5,122 nt of DNA from an uncultured Treponema sp. (lineage in GTDB: Bacteria; Spirochaetota; Spirochaetia; Treponematales; Treponemataceae). The stretch's first letter is position 1. Each line of letters opens with the position of its first letter. Where the stretch lies: positions 1 to 5,122 of the forward strand of contig NZ_CALHGC010000294.1 in NCBI RefSeq assembly GCF_938029485.1. The letters run 5' to 3'. The notes beneath the pieces were generated by a model, which was not told the DNA's origin, searched no databases, and saw nothing but the letters and a program-made list of their open reading frames with translations. Position numbers and translations under genes: made by a program. Shown piece after piece: positions 1 through 5,122 of this stretch.

Positions 1-536
1 ACATTGCCCTTACCGCACAGCGGAACGGCATCCGGTTTATTGCAGTCATTTTAGGCGGCGCCGGTAAAAGTATGGCGGAGGGAAAGGCGCTCCGGGAAGA
101 GAACGGCACAATATTGATGGAATGGGCGTTTTCTCACTTTTCCACAAGATATGCACAGGACTTCCCGTTGGATATGCCGGTTGTTCCCGTTGTCGGGGCA
201 AAAGAACCGGCGAGCAGAACAGCGTTGCTGCCGCAGCTTGCCGATCCGAGCGGAAATGGCGGAGCGTTTACCGTTCCGCATTCGGAGCCGGGAGAAACCG
301 TACCGAACACCGCAGAAATTCATTCGCGTATATTTGCGGCCGGTGTCCTTGCAGCTCCTATTACCGCAGGACAAAAAATCGGAAAGGTTCGGTTTTTTAC
401 GGAATATGAAGGGAAAACGCTGCTGCTTGCCGAATTTCCGCTTATTGCAAACAAAACCCTTGAAAAAGGGAGCGTCCTTCGTTGGAAATATGATAATCTT
501 GCACTAAAATTGCATCGCTTTTTAAATCGTCGGTAA
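1..536 (+). CDS. D-alanyl-D-alanine carboxypeptidase (peptidase S11, PBP5 type), 3' part only
   Basis: This is the C-terminal part of a serine-type carboxypeptidase that would remove the terminal D-Ala from peptidoglycan pentapeptides outside the cytoplasmic membrane. The frame is open from position 3, with no start in the window, and ends with TAA at 534-536, leaving about 177 residues. The first visible stretch (ALTAQRNGIRFIAVILGG, then a downstream MEWAFSHF) matches the end of the S11 catalytic domain, where 'A.RNG.R.IAVVLG' is followed by a helix ending in a 'GF..F'-like motif. The remainder is beta-rich and contains 'APITAGQKIGKVRFF' and 'LAEFPLIANKTLEKGS', typical of the PBP5 C-terminal domain. 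The tail (LALKLHRFLNRR) is basic and could be amphipathic, like the membrane anchor of PBP5. The SxxK, SxN and KTG motifs lie upstream of the window, so activity cannot be judged. An internal ATG at 72 is not the real start because homology runs upstream of it. The family call is firm; the paralogue (DacA, DacC or DacF) is not decided. Confidence 0.87.
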   Translation, partial: IALTAQRNGIRFIAVILGGAGKSMAEGKALREENGTILMEWAFSHFSTRYAQDFPLDMPVVPVVGAKEPASRTALLPQLADPSGNGGAFTVPHSEPGETVPNTAEIHSRIFAAGVLAAPITAGQKIGKVRFFTEYEGKTLLLAEFPLIANKTLEKGSVLRWKYDNLALKLHRFLNRR

Positions 537-557
537 GGTGGAAAACTTTTTATATTA

Positions 558-605
558 GGCATCGCTAAAAAACTCAGTGTTGAGAGCTGCCTTATTTATT
601 TTATA
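558..605 (+). terminator. Bulged hairpin with T-rich tail, possible Rho-independent terminator
   Basis: The 3' arm at 581-591 (TGAGAGCTGCC) is continuous. It pairs with three blocks on the 5' side: GGCA at 558-561, GCT at 564-566 and CTCA at 573-576. This gives 11 base pairs with a GTGT loop. The 5' side carries a 2-base bulge and an A6 bulge. The tract that follows (TTATTTATTTTATA) is T-rich but interrupted. Its place, 21 bases after the carboxypeptidase stop and before miaB, suits a terminator. The asymmetric bulges weaken it, and a leader structure for miaB is possible. Pairing was worked out by eye, without folding energies. Confidence 0.4.
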
Positions 606-607
606 GA
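580..607 (+). promoter_or_regulatory. Weak sigma70-like promoter candidate for the miaB operon
   Basis: TTGAGA at 580-585 resembles a -35 box, and TATAGA at 602-607 resembles a -10 box, with a 16-base spacer. The pair lies just upstream of the miaB ribosome binding site. It overlaps the hairpin at 558-591, so both signals may not be real at once, and AT-rich spacers give such matches easily. A promoter in this gap is plausible because the genes after it are packed as one unit, but these exact boxes are speculative. Confidence 0.22.
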
Positions 608-614
608 TAATTTT

Positions 615-618
615 AGGA
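615..618 (+). promoter_or_regulatory. Ribosome binding site (AGGA) supporting the TTG start of miaB
   Basis: AGGA lies nine bases before TTG at 628-630, a workable Shine-Dalgarno spacing. An in-frame TAG at 604-606 shows that the gene cannot begin much further upstream, and no ATG or GTG occurs in frame between that stop and the TTG. Confidence 0.6.
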
Positions 619-627
619 ATACATATT

Positions 628-1998
628 TTGAAATACTTTATTGAAACGTATGGATGTCAAATGAACTTTGCCGAATCTGCGGCATTGGAACAGCTCTTGC
701 GAGAACGCGGCTGGGAGGCTGCCGAAGATATACAGCACTGCAATTTGCTGATTGTGAATACCTGTTCGGTGCGGATAACCGCCGAAACCCGCGTATTCGG
801 GCGGCTCGGTCTTTTTTCCGCAATGAAAAAGAAGCGGAATTTTACGATTGTCTTAATGGGCTGTATGGCACAGCGGCTGCATGATGAGATAAAGGAAAAA
901 TTCCCGTTGCTTGATTATGTCGTCGGGATGTTTGAACGGGATCAATTTACAGCAATCTTCGATGCAGTAGAAAGGGAAACGCTTTGGGAAGGCACGAAGG
1001 AAGGTGTCGCTGAGCTGACAGCGCTTAACCCACAGTCCAGCAATGAACAGCGCTATCATTTTTCCAAATGTTCGTATACCGAAGGGGCTTTTCAAAGCTT
1101 TGTTCCGATTATGAACGGCTGTAATAATTTTTGTACGTACTGCATTGTGCCGTATATCCGCGGGAGGGAAATTTCCCGTCCGGTTGAAAGCATTTTGGAT
1201 GAGATTCGGTTTTTAAGCGGAAAGAATGTCCGGGAAATTACGCTGTTGGGGCAGAATGTCAATTCATATCATGGCGTCGACCCTGTCACGGGAACAGCCG
1301 TGAGTTTTCCCTCTTTGCTTCATGCGGTTTCAGCAACCTGTGCCGAACAGGACGTTATTAAATGGATACGCTTTATTTCAAGCCACCCGAAAGATTTATC
1401 TGATGAACTGATTGAGGTAATGGCGGCGGATCCGCGGATATGTAAATCGCTGCATTTGCCGGTACAAAACGGCTCCAACGAAATTCTTGCGCGAATGAAT
1501 CGGCGGTATACTGTTGAGCAATACCTTACTATTGTTGAAAAGCTCCGTAAACGGATACCGAACATTGTACTGACAACCGATATTTTAATCGGCTTTCCGG
1601 GAGAAACACAGCCAGACTTTGAAAAAACGCTTGAGCTGATGCGGACGGTACGGTTTGATTCGGCTTTTATGTATCATTATAACCCGCGTGAAGGGACAAA
1701 AGCGTACGATTTTCCTGACCGGATTCCCGATGTCGAGCGGATTAACCGGCTGCAGCAGGTTATCGATTTACAGCAACGTATTACCGATCTGAAAATGCAG
1801 CAACGGATTGGTTCAACCGTTATGATGTTGATTGAATCGCAGTCGAGAAATAATCCCGATGAATTGTTCGGACATACCGAACAGGGGGAGATGGCTGTGC
1901 TTGCGGAAAAGTGCGATCCGGAACATATTGGACATTTTATGAAAGTTCAATTACAATCCGTAAAAGGGAAAACGTTTAGGGCTGTCCCTGTCGTATAA
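628..1998 (+). CDS. miaB: MiaB, tRNA-2-methylthio-N6-dimethylallyladenosine synthase
   Basis: This radical-SAM enzyme adds a methylthio group to C2 of i6A at position 37 of tRNAs reading UNN codons, after MiaA has made i6A; it acts in the cytoplasm and supports decoding accuracy. The 456 residues have the family's usual length and order. The N-terminal methylthiotransferase domain (about 1-125) carries auxiliary-cluster cysteines C10 (TYGCQMN), C46 (NTCSVR) and C79 (MGCMAQR). The radical-SAM domain (about 155-385) carries CxxxCxxC at C165, C169 and C172, followed by IVPYIRGRE, then LLGQNVNSY, SSHPKDL, LHLPVQNGS and TDILIGFPGET. A TRAM RNA-binding domain fills about 390-454 (SQSRNNPDELFGHTEQ). 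The TYGCQMN form and overall fit favour MiaB over RimO or MtaB. The start is TTG: the next in-frame ATG is codon 12, after C10, so starting there would lose a cluster ligand. It appears to head a unit with the three genes downstream. Confidence 0.96.
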   Translation: MKYFIETYGCQMNFAESAALEQLLRERGWEAAEDIQHCNLLIVNTCSVRITAETRVFGRLGLFSAMKKKRNFTIVLMGCMAQRLHDEIKEKFPLLDYVVGMFERDQFTAIFDAVERETLWEGTKEGVAELTALNPQSSNEQRYHFSKCSYTEGAFQSFVPIMNGCNNFCTYCIVPYIRGREISRPVESILDEIRFLSGKNVREITLLGQNVNSYHGVDPVTGTAVSFPSLLHAVSATCAEQDVIKWIRFISSHPKDLSDELIEVMAADPRICKSLHLPVQNGSNEILARMNRRYTVEQYLTIVEKLRKRIPNIVLTTDILIGFPGETQPDFEKTLELMRTVRFDSAFMYHYNPREGTKAYDFPDRIPDVERINRLQQVIDLQQRITDLKMQQRIGSTVMMLIESQSRNNPDELFGHTEQGEMAVLAEKCDPEHIGHFMKVQLQSVKGKTFRAVPVV

Positions 1999-2006
1999 GG
2001 ATTTCC

Positions 2007-2014
2007 AGGGGAGG
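2007..2014 (+). promoter_or_regulatory. Strong ribosome binding site (AGGGGAGG) for the LapA-domain gene
   Basis: A purine-rich Shine-Dalgarno match lies five bases before ATG at 2020, inside the 21-base gap after miaB. It is by far the best ribosome binding site in the window. It fixes this start and suggests that this small membrane protein is translated well and independently of miaB. Confidence 0.75.
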
Positions 2015-2019
2015 ATATA

Positions 2020-2349
2020 ATGCCGGGAAAGTTATTGTATTTTATTATTGTGATGCTGATGATTGCTCTGTTTATGGGGTTTAATCTGTCAAACCGTTGC
2101 GATATTTCCGTCATTTTTTATGTATTCAAAGATGTGCCGATTTTTTTAAGTATGCTGTTTGCATTTTTGCTTGGGAATATTGCGGTTTTGCCCTTTCTTA
2201 TCAGCAGCCGTCATAAAATGAAGAAGGCTGAAAAGCAAGCGGCCGTATATCACGATGTTGAAAAAGTTGAATTAAAACCTGAAAAACGCCGTTGGTTCGG
2301 GAAAAAGAAACATTCCGAAGAGAACGGGACGGCAAAGCAGGATGCGTAG
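2020..2349 (+). CDS. Small two-helix membrane protein, LapA-domain type
   Basis: This 109-residue protein has two hydrophobic segments (about 5-22 and 41-61) separated by a short loop containing NRCDISVIFYVFKDVPIF, then a charged, Lys-rich tail (about 62-109) with no hydrophobic segment. The pattern of Asn before the loop, 'V.F....DVP.FL..L.AFLLGN', a second helix ending near the membrane face and a helical basic tail matches the LapA (DUF1049) family. In Enterobacteria LapA works with LapB to control LPS synthesis by regulating LpxC turnover. Treponemes are generally held to lack classical LPS, so that role should not be carried over; the domain is also common in bacteria without lapB as an uncharacterised membrane protein. 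The positive tail predicts that both termini are cytoplasmic. Its stop overlaps the start of the next gene by eight bases, suggesting coupled translation. The family assignment is from pattern recognition only. Confidence 0.72.
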   Translation: MPGKLLYFIIVMLMIALFMGFNLSNRCDISVIFYVFKDVPIFLSMLFAFLLGNIAVLPFLISSRHKMKKAEKQAAVYHDVEKVELKPEKRRWFGKKKHSEENGTAKQDA

Positions 2350-3457
2350 CTGCTGTTTAGGATTTAGAAAACCATATCTTTTTTTTATCATTATCGCCGG
2401 AGCAATGATGATTATAAATGCCGGTACCGGAGTCTTTGCAGAACCTGCAGAACCGGCATTGCAGCCTGCCGTACAGACTTTGGCGCAAAAAGCTTTTGCA
2501 CAAAAGACAGACGCGGCGGTCAGGCAATTTTTTGAAAAGAATCTAGTGACACTCCCGAATGCGCAGGCAAAAGTTCAAGCGCTGATGCTGTTGGCAGATT
2601 ATGAACAGCATAACGGGAATTATTCCAATGCGGCGGACTGCTACCGGCGTGCAGCGGGGTTCGATACTACCGATAAAAAAACTGCGCTTTTATTGGATGC
2701 GGTTCGTGTGTTGCTCTGCGGCGGCAGCATGGATTCTGCCCGCAGTCTGTTAAGTGAAATTGCTGCCGCGTTACCGGTGAGCGACGAAGATCCTTATTAC
2801 CGGAGAGCCGCCGTGTATGACACGTGGAGACTGCTCGCCGAAGACCGGGCTGACCGGGCTGTCCCCCTCATTACCGCCTATACCAAGAAAAAGGCTTTTT
2901 CGGAATATCATCCTGCATTGCTGTTTACACTCTGGTGGGTCAACGATGATGAGGACGCAAAACAGCGTCTGCTCAAAGAGTACCCTTCCGGTATGGAAGC
3001 GGCGGCGGTGAATGGAACCGTTACCGTACAGCCGTCAACTTTTTGGTACTTAATGCCGAGGAGCGGACTTGCTCAGGAACCGGCCGCCGGAAGTACAGCT
3101 TCTAAAACAAGCACAGTCTCTAAAACAGGCACGTCATCGGAAGCGACGAAAACTTCAGGACAATCGAGCGCTGCATCAAAAACCGAGGCCGCTTCTACTC
3201 AATCCTCAAAAACTTCAGCGGGTTCCGAAACACAGGCCAAGCCTTCCTATTATCAGCTTGGATTTTATAAGACAAAAAAATATGCGGAAGCGCTTGCCGC
3301 TGATTTGCAAAAAAAACATTTTACTCCCATTATAAAAGAAGAAACACGTCCCAGCGGTACTGTTTATTTTGCCGTACTTGTTAAAGAGAACGCTGCCGGA
3401 GATATGGGGCTTCGCTTAAAAGATGCCGGATATGAAGCTTTCCCGATTTTTCCCTAG
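2342..3457 (+). CDS. Exported TPR-like protein with C-terminal SPOR domain
   Basis: SPOR domains bind septal peptidoglycan strands that have lost their stem peptides, so this 371-residue protein is probably a periplasmic envelope or division factor. Residues 1-33 look like a Sec signal (basic GFRK, hydrophobic YLFFIIIAGAMMII), with a likely cut after VFA at 31-33. The early CC at 4-5 precedes the hydrophobic core and is not a lipobox. Residues about 55-220 are helical with TPR-like spacing (ALMLLADYEQHNGNYSNAADCYRRAA, then DSARSLLSEI). Residues about 246-300 form a Ser/Thr/Lys/Ala-rich linker with repeated SKT. Residues about 302-371 fit SPOR: YYQLGFYKTKKYAEALAADL, VYFAVLV and LKDAGYEAFPIF. 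The start overlaps the upstream gene by eight bases; its ribosome binding site is poor, so coupling is likely. No other start would give a basic n-region. The SPOR call is good, the TPR call moderate, and the exact partner unknown. Confidence 0.85.
   Translation: MRSCCLGFRKPYLFFIIIAGAMMIINAGTGVFAEPAEPALQPAVQTLAQKAFAQKTDAAVRQFFEKNLVTLPNAQAKVQALMLLADYEQHNGNYSNAADCYRRAAGFDTTDKKTALLLDAVRVLLCGGSMDSARSLLSEIAAALPVSDEDPYYRRAAVYDTWRLLAEDRADRAVPLITAYTKKKAFSEYHPALLFTLWWVNDDEDAKQRLLKEYPSGMEAAAVNGTVTVQPSTFWYLMPRSGLAQEPAAGSTASKTSTVSKTGTSSEATKTSGQSSAASKTEAASTQSSKTSAGSETQAKPSYYQLGFYKTKKYAEALAADLQKKHFTPIIKEETRPSGTVYFAVLVKENAAGDMGLRLKDAGYEAFPIFP
3091..3240 (+). repeat. Low-complexity Ser/Thr/Lys linker with short direct repeats
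   Basis: This stretch encodes the linker before the SPOR domain. TCTAAAACAAGCAC at 3101-3114 recurs with one change at 3119-3132, giving an 18-base, six-codon period (SKTST-SKTGT). AAAACTTCAG occurs twice further on, near 3149 and 3209. The encoded segment is rich in S, T, K and A, with SKT four times, and should be a flexible tether. Such repeats can change length by slippage while staying in frame. Confidence 0.7.
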
Positions 3458-5122
3458 ATTTTTCCTTTGGCCGTTTGTTATTTCGGCCTTTGTTTCGTAT
3501 TTTCCGTTGAGCCTTTGGGGATGCGCTTCTACTTCTACCGGTAAAATCAACACCTTATTACCTACCGGTACCGATGGAATGAGCGAAGTGGTATTTTCTG
3601 CCGATACACAAATGCAAGCAGAGCAGACCTTTCCAATCCCGATGAAGGAGTACGACGCTTCTATTTTACCGAATAACTATCTTGCGTTTACCGCATATAA
3701 AGGACAGGCTCGCATTTATTTTTGGGCACACGGACTTGCTTCTTTTGCTTTATACATCAATAACCGAAAAGTTCCGACGAAATCTCTTTGTACGGATAAA
3801 CCGATGTGCTTTGATGCATCGCCGTATATCAAAAACGGCAGAAATATGCTTTATATTGCGGCGCTTATTCCTGCTAAAAGCGGAACGGCAAAAAAGCAGG
3901 TACAACCTTCATTACAGGTAAAAATCCCCTATCCTGTTATTTTGCCGCTTTCAAATTCACAAAAAGGATTAAAGAAGCAACGGAAAGGTCTGCCGTATTT
4001 GGAAGCAACGCTCGAAATAGTTGATCAACTGCTGACTGCAGAAACGGAAGCGGGGTTTCCCGGCGCTCAGCTTGTCATTATTAAAGACGGTACTATGATT
4101 AAAAACAGTGCTTATGGCGTTATAAGCAGGGTTGACAGTGTCGGCAATTTGCTTCATAAGGGCGTTCCGGTAACGGAAAAAACCTTATTCGATCTTGCCA
4201 GCAATACCAAGATGTATGCAGCCAATTTTGCCATTCAAAAGCTGATTTCCGAGCGGCAGCTTGCGCTCACCGATACCGTTCACCATTTTTTTCCGCAATT
4301 TGTTGATGCTAAGAAAAGTAAAATAAAAGGCAAGGCCGATATTACGGTCTTTGATCTTCTTACTCATCAATCGGGGCTTCCCGTCGGAAGGGCGTATTCG
4401 CAGAAAATTAAGAAACTTAAAAATGTTTCAGAAAAAAGCTACCGCGAACATACCTTTGACTTGATTATGGAAACTCCGTTGGTGTATCTGCCGCGGCAAA
4501 CGGTGCTCTATTCCGATATCAATTATATGCTGCTCACCTATATTATCGAAAAGGTAACAGGAATAGGCGTTGCGGAATATGTTGCCGACAATTTTTATCG
4601 CCCGCTTGGTTTGGATAGGATTTGCTTTACACCACTCCGGCAGGGTTTTACACTCGATGAGATTGCTGCAACGGAAATCCGTGCAAAACCGCGCACTCAA
4701 GCTGCTATTGATGGCGCGCAGACAACGGAACTCATTCATGGAACTGTTCACGATTCGGAAGCATATACGGCGATGGAAGAGATTAGCGGGCATGCGGGGC
4801 TGTTTGCAAATGCGGAAAGTATTGCAGTACTTGCTCAAGTAATGCTGAATAAGGGCGGATATGGTGTCAAGCGTTTTTTTGATCCGTCCGTTGCAGGATA
4901 TTTTACGGCGCAACAGGCGCTTGTTTCAAGCATCGGGTTCGGGTGGCGGCGGCAGGGAGCGCAGGAATATACTTGGGCTTTTTCTCCCCTTGCCTCTGCC
5001 GGAACCTTCGGGCATACCGGCTGGACGGGAACACTTACCATTATCGATCCTGTCGAACATCTTATCATTATTTTATTAACCAATGCAAAAAATACGATTC
5101 CGGCGCATAACACCCGTAACAG
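3432..5122 (+). CDS. Lipoprotein serine hydrolase (beta-lactamase/PBP-like), 3' end beyond window
   Basis: The frame stays open for 563 codons to the window edge. The N-terminus (MKLSRFFPRFF, a hydrophobic stretch, then LSLWGC) reads as a lipoprotein signal with C31 as the lipidated residue; Trp at -2 is atypical but tolerable for relaxed spirochaetal lipoboxes. Residues about 83-170 look like a beta-sandwich resembling the sugar-binding domain of GH2-type enzymes (IYFWAHGLASFALYINNRKV, FDASPYIKNGRNMLYIAAL). From about 190 comes a class C beta-lactamase-like domain (PF00144 type): SNTK with S257 and K260, YSDIN with Y360, HGTVHD at 437-441 and SGHAGLF around H454, and GHTGWTG with H528-T529-G530 in place of KTG. 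YSD with the VHD and GHAGLF segments fits the YbbE-like branch of peptidoglycan-related serine hydrolases rather than true AmpC. Substrate is unknown: a muropeptide, another D-amino acid amide or an ester is possible. It overlaps the SPOR gene by 26 bases. An in-frame ATG at 3423 is an alternative start; the in-frame TAA at 3417-3419 bars anything earlier. Confidence 0.85.
   Translation, partial: MKLSRFFPRFFLWPFVISAFVSYFPLSLWGCASTSTGKINTLLPTGTDGMSEVVFSADTQMQAEQTFPIPMKEYDASILPNNYLAFTAYKGQARIYFWAHGLASFALYINNRKVPTKSLCTDKPMCFDASPYIKNGRNMLYIAALIPAKSGTAKKQVQPSLQVKIPYPVILPLSNSQKGLKKQRKGLPYLEATLEIVDQLLTAETEAGFPGAQLVIIKDGTMIKNSAYGVISRVDSVGNLLHKGVPVTEKTLFDLASNTKMYAANFAIQKLISERQLALTDTVHHFFPQFVDAKKSKIKGKADITVFDLLTHQSGLPVGRAYSQKIKKLKNVSEKSYREHTFDLIMETPLVYLPRQTVLYSDINYMLLTYIIEKVTGIGVAEYVADNFYRPLGLDRICFTPLRQGFTLDEIAATEIRAKPRTQAAIDGAQTTELIHGTVHDSEAYTAMEEISGHAGLFANAESIAVLAQVMLNKGGYGVKRFFDPSVAGYFTAQQALVSSIGFGWRRQGAQEYTWAFSPLASAGTFGHTGWTGTLTIIDPVEHLIIILLTNAKNTIPAHNTRN

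Noticed and set aside
122..507. Two alternative plus-strand frames inside the carboxypeptidase gene
   Set aside because: The products are Arg- and Cys-rich shadows without motifs; the frame ending at 536 has the S11 and PBP5 C-terminal pattern.
2342..2360. Cys-Cys near the N-terminus of the SPOR protein as a possible lipobox
   Set aside because: The cysteines at residues 4-5 precede the hydrophobic core; a lipobox must follow it. Cleavage after VFA by signal peptidase I fits better.
3069..3335. 88-codon frame with a Lys/Arg/Gln-rich product
   Set aside because: It is a frame-shifted reading of the low-complexity linker and SPOR region; its composition simply mirrors the repeats.
3682..3921. 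79-codon plus-strand frame
   Set aside because: It is a shadow of the beta-sandwich part of the hydrolase gene, which stays open through the same stretch without a frameshift.
3969..4370. Two short minus-strand frames (3969-4157 and 4185-4370)
   Set aside because: They are antisense to the SxxK region of the hydrolase and have no ribosome binding site or domain signal.
4428..4913. 161-codon open frame on the minus strand
   Set aside because: It lies wholly inside the serine-hydrolase gene, whose frame carries all the family motifs. The antisense product is rich in Cys, Arg and Ile with no recognisable domain.
4835..5113. 92-codon minus-strand frame and the overlapping plus-strand frame at 4861-5079
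   Set aside because: Both overlap the conserved GHAGLF-to-HTG segment of the hydrolase and show no family pattern or ribosome binding site.
1..5122. CRISPR arrays, insertion sequences, tRNA or rRNA genes, and defence or toxin-antitoxin genes
   Set aside because: Reading through the window showed no spaced repeats, transposase motifs, terminal inverted repeats or RNA-gene signatures; nearly all of the sequence is accounted for by five co-directional genes.

Overview
The window reads as chromosomal DNA from a spirochaete, most likely an oral- or host-type Treponema. This rests on the moderate GC content, the TTG start on miaB, the relaxed lipobox of the last gene and the flavour of the proteins; it is an inference, not a database result. 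All five genes lie on the + strand. They are packed tightly, and no gene-free stretch exceeds about 90 bases.

Layout. (1) Positions 1-536 hold the 3' end of a D-alanyl-D-alanine carboxypeptidase (peptidase S11, PBP5 type). (2) The 91-base gap that follows contains a bulged hairpin with a T-rich tail, a plausible terminator, and then the miaB ribosome binding site. (3) Positions 628-1998 encode MiaB, the radical-SAM tRNA methylthiotransferase, starting at TTG. (4) Positions 2020-2349 encode a two-helix membrane protein of the LapA-domain type. (5) Positions 2342-3457 encode an exported protein with a helical-repeat (TPR-like) body, a Ser/Thr/Lys-rich linker and a C-terminal SPOR domain. (6) From 3432 to beyond the window end is a predicted lipoprotein with a beta-sandwich module followed by a class C beta-lactamase-like serine hydrolase domain.

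How the genes fit together. From miaB onward the gaps are 21 bases, then an 8-base overlap, then a 26-base overlap, so genes 3 to 6 look like one transcription unit with translational coupling. Except for miaB, the genes suggest envelope work. The carboxypeptidase trims peptidoglycan stem peptides, SPOR domains bind glycan strands stripped of stem peptides, and the serine hydrolase belongs to a penicillin-binding/beta-lactamase fold family whose members often act on peptidoglycan or its fragments. miaB is probably a housekeeping passenger.

No mobile element, CRISPR array, tRNA or rRNA gene was recognised. I found no clearly unprecedented system. The least ordinary items are the domain architecture of the last protein and the SPOR/LapA/serine-hydrolase cluster.
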